Source: Anaerolineae bacterium (GTDB lineage Bacteria > Chloroflexota > Anaerolineae > JAFGEY01). From it: 18,378 bases of DNA. The notes below the pieces were generated by a model, which did not search any database, had not been told where the DNA came from, and saw only the letters and a program-made list of their open reading frames with translations. Shown one piece after another: positions 14,801 to 18,378 of this stretch. Positions within the stretch are counted from its first letter, which is position 1. Each line of letters starts with the position of its first letter. The stretch lies in assembly GCA_016929775.1 (NCBI GenBank), contig JAFGIE010000166.1, forward strand, positions 1 to 18,378, written 5' to 3'. Made by a program: the position numbers and the translations under genes.

Positions 14801-17185
14801 GTGAGCGCGAGCAGCGTCGAGAACAGCACCATGCCACAGGCGTTTGCGCTCGCCGGCGAGTGGCGCGAGATCGCGCTCGAGGACGTGTACCCGATCGACG
14901 CCGGGTACTACCTCGCACCGGACGTGATCATCGTCCCGGTGCACGTGCGGAACCCGCACGGCGACGTGGCGTCCGCTGCGGGGGGTATCTCGGCGGACGA
15001 CTGGCAGGTCCGCCTGGGCGACAGCGCCTCTGAGAGCTGGATCGACGCCACGGTCGAGGCAGCGTATGGCCCGACGGGCGATCAAGCCTACCTGGTGGTG
15101 CGCCCACACGACACGCTCTCTCCCGAGGTGCTGTACGACATCCAGGTGACGCTGCTGAGCGCCTACCAGGTGGACCAGCGGAGCGCAGAAACGTACCAGC
15201 CGGTGGCGCGCGCAGTGCAACTCGATGCGGTGAGCTTGGGGTCGCAGCCCAGGCCCCCGGTGGACGAGATGTTGGTGGTCGACAACTCGGGCAGCATGGG
15301 CGACTATGGCAAGCTGGTCTCGGCGCAGAACGCGGCGCGCGCCTTTGCCGACCGCCGCCAGGCGGGGGACAGCATCGGCCTGACCTATTTCGAGTCGGTC
15401 ACTGCGACCCTCTACCCGCTGACCCAGGTCTCGACGGGGGAGACCGAGATCGACGACGTGAAAGCCATGATCGACACGATGGTCGATCTCCACGGCACGG
15501 CGCTAGGCGCGGGGATGCTGGCGGGCAAGGATGAGCTGGAGAGCAGCGGGGTCGCGACCCACACGTGGCACATGGTCCTGGTCAGCGATGGCATGGAGAC
15601 GCTGCCCCCTTGCTGGGACACGAGCAGCGGCAACCCCGGGTGCGTGGGCGGCGCGTCGATCCAGCCCGAGTTCGTGTCCGCAGAGGGGTGCCCGGCGATC
15701 CAGGTCGACACGGTCGCCATCGGCCCAGAAGAGGCGAGCTGGCGCGCGCTGCTCGAGGACATCGCGGGTCAGACGTGCGGCGATCCCTGGAACGCGACCT
15801 ACGAGACGGACAGCGTCGGCGTAGGGGCAGCGCATACGCCGCTCCTCTATCCACAGACGCTGCCCAACACGTTGGCGGACATCTATGCCGCGATCGCCGA
15901 GGGCAATACGCACCAGCAGCGCTTGTGGGAGGAGGTGGGCCTCCTGGCGAGCGACGAGACAGTCGAGCGCGCCTTCCCGCTGGAGAGCGGCTTGCCACAC
16001 GTCATCGTCGCCGTCAACTGGGCGGACGCCGCGGCGCCGCTGCAGGTCGCTCTTCTACGACCCGATGGGACCCCGGTCAGTGCAGCCGACCCGGGCGTCG
16101 AGGTCAAGACCGACCCCACGCACGTCCACTATCGCCTCGATGGGCCAGATAAGGGCGAGTGGCGCCTGCGCCTGACTGCCCAGCAGCCCGGCATCGCCGA
16201 GTACCTGGCGATCGTCTCGGGCAACACGGACGCGGTGATGCTGCTCGCGCTGGGGCTGTCGCCGCCGGAGCGCCTGCCCGGGGCGGCGATGCCGATCTAT
16301 GCCGTGCTCGTCGACGAAGGTGGGCCGATCACGGGCGCCATGGTGCACCTCGCTGTGCAGCAACCAGGCGGATCGGTGCACAACTTGGCCTTGCACGACG
16401 ACGGGTCGCACGGCGACGCCGCCGCAGGCGACGGGGTCTACACCAACCTGTACCTGATCCCGGCGCCCGGCGGCTACCAGCTCAAGGCGCGCGCGCAAGG
16501 TATCGCGCACGACGGCGAGGCGTTCTTGCGGCACCGCATGCGGCACGTGCGCGTTGCCGTACCGCCGCGCGTGGCCTACATCCTGGACACTGACTCCGCC
16601 ACCGCAGGGCAGTACGCGTCGCTGCTGCGGGGAAATGGGTTGGCGGTGGAGATGGTCTCCCTGGTCGACGTGGCATCGACCGACCTGTCGGGCTATGATC
16701 TGCTCGTCGTGGGCCCCGATACGGGCAAAGACGCGACCTGGGGAGAGGTCGCGGCGGTCGAGCACGTGAGCGACTCGCTCAAACCGGTCCTGGGCTTGGG
16801 GAGCGGCGGTTATGCGCTGTTCGGAGCGCTGGGCCTGGAGATCGGCTACAACCACGGACTGGCGGCAAGCGATACGGGTGTCCTCGCACTGGATCCAACG
16901 GACGACGTGTGGCGCACGCCGTACGATGTGGTCCTGGTCCCGCCGCCGCCAGCGGTGACGGTGTATGGCGGGGGAGGCAGTGGGGGCGTGGTGCTGAACC
17001 TCGACCCGGTGCCGGCGGACGTACAGCCATTGGCGCGACAGCCTGCCCAGCCGCACCACATCCGTCTGGCGCGCCAGGGGCGCTACCTGTTGTGGGGCTT
17101 TGACCTTGGGCCGGCGGCGATGACCGGCGTGGGCAGGATGGCCCTGGTGAATGCGGCGTACTATGCGCTGCTCGCGGGACCGTAG
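11885..17185 (+). CDS. Giant secreted subtilase (S8) with VWA and duplicated terminal domains
   Basis: A 1766-aa exported mosaic protein. The ATG at 11885 follows GGAG by 8 nt. Residues 1-29 are a signal peptide (basic start, VCLLVLLLVL core, likely cut after AAA), followed by YLPLVARD (58-65), a string common in exported Chloroflexota proteins. Residues about 103-297 form a flavodoxin/GATase-like domain. A propeptide-like segment lies at about 420-500. The subtilase domain (about 505-840) has a complete set: D525 (AIWDNG), H548 (DHGTHVAG), N650 (AAGN) and S750 (GTSMASP). A KP-43-like beta domain follows (843-995, VNDLDV and RNNVEQV), then a beta region, a VWA domain (about 1126-1340) with full MIDAS D1133-N-S-G-S, T1205 and D1235, and a choice-of-anchor-X-like segment (about 1460-1555). 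Residues 1562-1763 repeat the first domain. No anchor or sorting signal is seen at the C-terminus. Likely extracellular protein degradation or processing; the target is unknown. Confidence 0.93.
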   Translation: MKRSASTRAAAVTVCLLVLLLVLHPAAAVPAISVPAALAPAARSPVERPLAACRSEVYLPLVARDASAGASGQSGAWRASSPASVPGALRAVSTSGEGYLSLRVAYIYGGDTATAEAFRAMLGPHGLHVYPYPAAAAAHADWSACDMVVLGADSGAWLDAAARESVLGAGLPVGAVGAGGAAFLDQAGVLGDLAMGTAPVSTTVQALLRAPEVYRFPQDIPLPTDRRLTLYQDAVADAHSLDLDAPLPNGLEIARLPGTTRFPVVQLGRRFLLWGYDAGPEAMTPVGQDLFTNVLVLQGQALVLPLRGRRFLPPRGVDAALLDALRAPGVLGLHAYVQLRTPPGDPSCADWSTLASHGVTHLYPLYRATHVAYVDAGFDPLDPVVSACLRWVGQILPPDRAPPALLAGEYPSWADNGDGTVNLLARFMPDVSAASAEGVLDALGATHAVQGDGVWAIAIAKGQVAPLAHHDALRWLRAGPAPGEILNDDARSLLYVDEVQDAAISGGSIAYHGLDGSGVTVAIWDNGTDGAHPDLAAHVPIHPDADDHGTHVAGIVGGSGALSASSGGSAFEWRGMAPGATMPAYYFHWDGIEMFSADVAYGMVVSNHSYKMNCGGYDGEAQDADRLVYGNYAYLSWHVHPHLPVYAAGNQGVGAQYCEQVEDDETTGPRGYYSVLSPAKNVLTVGGVERDTGYALRASSSRGPTYDGRIKPEVVAIGCMYSTIPDLFIDSDEDGSDDHDYPYDAMCGTSMASPAVAGIAALVTQQLRQAYADASLRPDPAGLKALLINTATDLVQDPSDPGYTPLGWDCPDLGEPPVYYRGPDFSTGYGVVHARRAVEAAAHVDLVLGSVADGADVLEYTFEVVEGREEIRFTLVWSDPDGDPALDETVVQLVNDLDVALIDPIGAWHYPWVLDPLPASADHDDGSLDPIGVADVEPAYRGMDHRNNVEQVALWKSEMPEWAAWEGTWTLRVSASSVENSTMPQAFALAGEWREIALEDVYPIDAGYYLAPDVIIVPVHVRNPHGDVASAAGGISADDWQVRLGDSASESWIDATVEAAYGPTGDQAYLVVRPHDTLSPEVLYDIQVTLLSAYQVDQRSAETYQPVARAVQLDAVSLGSQPRPPVDEMLVVDNSGSMGDYGKLVSAQNAARAFADRRQAGDSIGLTYFESVTATLYPLTQVSTGETEIDDVKAMIDTMVDLHGTALGAGMLAGKDELESSGVATHTWHMVLVSDGMETLPPCWDTSSGNPGCVGGASIQPEFVSAEGCPAIQVDTVAIGPEEASWRALLEDIAGQTCGDPWNATYETDSVGVGAAHTPLLYPQTLPNTLADIYAAIAEGNTHQQRLWEEVGLLASDETVERAFPLESGLPHVIVAVNWADAAAPLQVALLRPDGTPVSAADPGVEVKTDPTHVHYRLDGPDKGEWRLRLTAQQPGIAEYLAIVSGNTDAVMLLALGLSPPERLPGAAMPIYAVLVDEGGPITGAMVHLAVQQPGGSVHNLALHDDGSHGDAAAGDGVYTNLYLIPAPGGYQLKARAQGIAHDGEAFLRHRMRHVRVAVPPRVAYILDTDSATAGQYASLLRGNGLAVEMVSLVDVASTDLSGYDLLVVGPDTGKDATWGEVAAVEHVSDSLKPVLGLGSGGYALFGALGLEIGYNHGLAASDTGVLALDPTDDVWRTPYDVVLVPPPPAVTVYGGGGSGGVVLNLDPVPADVQPLARQPAQPHHIRLARQGRYLLWGFDLGPAAMTGVGRMALVNAAYYALLAGP
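12191..12775 (+). repeat. N-terminal copy of duplicated domain in the secreted subtilase
   Basis: Residues 103-297. Shared features with the C-terminal copy are RVAYI then D-x-ATA, a second strand ending MVVLGADSG, a turn GAVGAGGAAF, and the closing FLLWGYDAGPEAMTPVG. The alternating pattern looks like a Rossmann or class I glutamine amidotransferase-like fold, but no catalytic Cys is visible at the expected turn. Confidence 0.8.
16568..17173 (+). repeat. C-terminal copy of duplicated domain in the secreted subtilase
   Basis: Residues 1562-1763. It repeats RVAYI-x-D-x-D-x-ATA, DLLVVGPDTG, GLGSGGYALF and YLLWGFDLGPAAMTGVG in the same order and spacing as the N-terminal copy. The two copies are diverged at the DNA level, so the duplication is old. 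Confidence 0.8.
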
Positions 17186-17288
17186 GCGCCTGGAGAGCGC
17201 GCGTGGGGATCGAGACCCGGTACACGACGCGGCGGCGTGCGGCATACTGAGCAGGCCACACGGTTGCTAGGACAGAGGAGCGTAGTAG

Positions 17289-18374
17289 GTGGAGCATCTT
17301 TGCTTTCAGCACCAGATCATCGACCCACAGACGCCCGGCACCAAGAACGACGTCTGCCTGGTCGGCGACCTCGACGGGAGCGGCTACAACGACGTGCTCG
17401 TCGTCGGCAAGTATGGCGAGAACAACCTGGTATGGTACCGCAATCCTGGACGTGCGGGGCGTCCTTGGGAGCGGCACTGTGTGGGGACCGCCCACACGGA
17501 GGCGGGCGGCGTGCTGGTCGACGTCAACGGCAGCGGGCGGCTTGACCTCGTCGTGGGCGAACCGATGGACGCTCCGCCTGGCTATACCAACACCCGGCTC
17601 TACTGGTTCGAGTGCCCGGTCGACCCGACGGAACGCTGGAAGCCGCACGTGATCGCCGACCGCTTCCACAAGTACCACGATCAGGCGGTCGGCGACGTGG
17701 ATGGAGACGGCGCGATCGAGATCGTCTTTGCCTCGCAGGGGGCGCAGGTGGTGGGCTATTACGACATCCCTGCCGACCTGAGCTGCTCGCCCTGGCCCGA
17801 GGCGTGCCTGCACATCGTGGCTCAGGCGACGCACGTCGAGGGGCTGGCTGTCGCGGATCTGGATGGCGACGGGCAGAACGAGATCCTGGCTGGGCCGAAT
17901 GTCTTCAAACGCCAGGCGGACGGCGCGTGGTCGCGGCACAGATTGCCCGTCGATCTCGACCCGCGGACGTGCGTCGCCGTGGGCGACCTGACCGGCGACG
18001 GCAACCTCGACATCGTGCTCTCGGAGGGCGAGCTCGACAGCGCGCGCGTCGTATGGCTGAGAGGGCCGAACTGGACGCCGACGCTGCTCGGCAAGGGGTT
18101 CTACCACGCACACAGCTTGGATCTCGCCGATTTCGACGGCAACGGGCGGCTGGACATCTTGGTCGGGGAGATGGGGTTGGGCGGCTATGCCACGCCGCGC
18201 CAAGTCGTGTTCCGCAACGTGGGGGGCGGGCGGTTCGAGATGGAGGTCGTCGGTCACTATGCCACCCACGCGGCGCGGGCGGGGGACCTGACCGGCAATG
18301 GGCGACCTGACATCGTGGGCAAGCCGTATGACGCGGGCCGCGATCAAGTGGACCTGCTGATCAACCGGTCGTAG
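17289..18374 (+). CDS. Seven-repeat FG-GAP/VCBS beta-propeller protein
   Basis: A 361-aa protein made almost entirely of FG-GAP/VCBS repeats. The GTG at 17289 has GAGGAG 8 nt upstream (17275-17280). Seven calcium-binding loops of the D-x-D/N/T-G-x-G-x-x-D/E type start near residues 27, 78, 136, 190, 233, 281 and 333 (for example DLDGSGYND, DVDGDGAIE, DFDGNGRLD), spaced about 43 to 58 residues apart, which fits a complete seven-bladed propeller. The third and fourth loops end in Glu rather than Asp. No signal peptide or TM helix is visible, unusual for integrin-like propellers, so it may be cytosolic or leave by another route. It lies 103 nt after the subtilase gene on the same strand, with no clear terminator or promoter between, so it may be co-transcribed. 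No enzymatic domain is present; binding of protein or glycan is the likely role. Confidence 0.88.
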   Translation: MEHLCFQHQIIDPQTPGTKNDVCLVGDLDGSGYNDVLVVGKYGENNLVWYRNPGRAGRPWERHCVGTAHTEAGGVLVDVNGSGRLDLVVGEPMDAPPGYTNTRLYWFECPVDPTERWKPHVIADRFHKYHDQAVGDVDGDGAIEIVFASQGAQVVGYYDIPADLSCSPWPEACLHIVAQATHVEGLAVADLDGDGQNEILAGPNVFKRQADGAWSRHRLPVDLDPRTCVAVGDLTGDGNLDIVLSEGELDSARVVWLRGPNWTPTLLGKGFYHAHSLDLADFDGNGRLDILVGEMGLGGYATPRQVVFRNVGGGRFEMEVVGHYATHAARAGDLTGNGRPDIVGKPYDAGRDQVDLLINRS

Positions 18375-18378
18375 GGAG

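Noticed and set aside
17186..17288. Possible promoter (CATACT at 17243-17248) before the propeller gene
   Set aside because: No -35 box at suitable distance and no TGn extension, so support is too thin.
16055..18347. Long minus-strand open frames (396 and 522 aa) across the subtilase end and propeller gene
   Set aside because: Antisense shadows of well-supported genes; they cross the gap between two sense genes and show no domain or ribosome site.
1..18378. Frequent GATCG and GCGATCG words, considered as a HIP1-like or uptake-signal repeat
   Set aside because: They fall mostly in one codon register (GCG ATC, GAT CG), so codon and amino-acid use explain them; a k-mer test against codon-shuffled sequence would settle it.

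Overview
The window is GC-rich, densely coding and consistent with Chloroflexota (Anaerolineae-like). The lineage is inferred from three traits: a secreted protein carrying the YLPLV string near its mature N-terminus, Thr/Pro-rich extracytoplasmic stalks, and a Rab-like small GTPase next to a longin-like membrane protein. There is no rRNA marker, so the assignment is an inference. I see no tRNA, rRNA, CRISPR array, insertion sequence or phage gene. Twelve protein genes are supported, with several well-formed sigma70-type promoters and one strong intrinsic terminator.

Region 1 (1-3318, +): a two-gene operon behind a TTGACG-17-TACAAT promoter. It encodes a SulP anion transporter with C-terminal STAS and rhodanese domains. 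The transporter stop overlaps the start of a divergent class II fructose-1,6-bisphosphatase (GlpX family) that has lost some acidic active-site residues.

Region 2 (3346-4452, -): a one-TM conserved protein of unknown function. It is convergent with glpX and is transcribed from a TTGACA-17-TATCAT promoter that sits back to back with the promoter of region 3.

Region 3 (4574-9058, +): the most interesting block. In order it holds an OmpR-type response regulator, a short coiled-coil protein, a membrane protein (related N-terminal motif, longin-like cytosolic domain, TM helix, Thr/Pro stalk, SH3b), a Rab/Ras-like small GTPase with a non-canonical G3 motif, and a soluble PAS histidine kinase. The last four genes are 6 to 17 nt apart. 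I read it as a candidate envelope-to-GTPase signalling module with its own two-component system.

Region 4 (9059-10482, +): MscL with a zinc-ribbon tail, a small DUF2267-like protein and a DUF4332 helix-hairpin-helix protein, ending at a strong rho-independent terminator.

Region 5 (10514-11575, -): a DUF4037 nucleotidyltransferase-like protein, divergently promoted from region 6.

Region 6 (11733-18374, +): a 1766-aa secreted mosaic protein. Two homologous flavodoxin/GATase-like domains bracket a KP-43-like subtilase, a VWA domain and a choice-of-anchor-X-like domain. It is followed by a seven-repeat FG-GAP/VCBS beta-propeller protein without a signal peptide.
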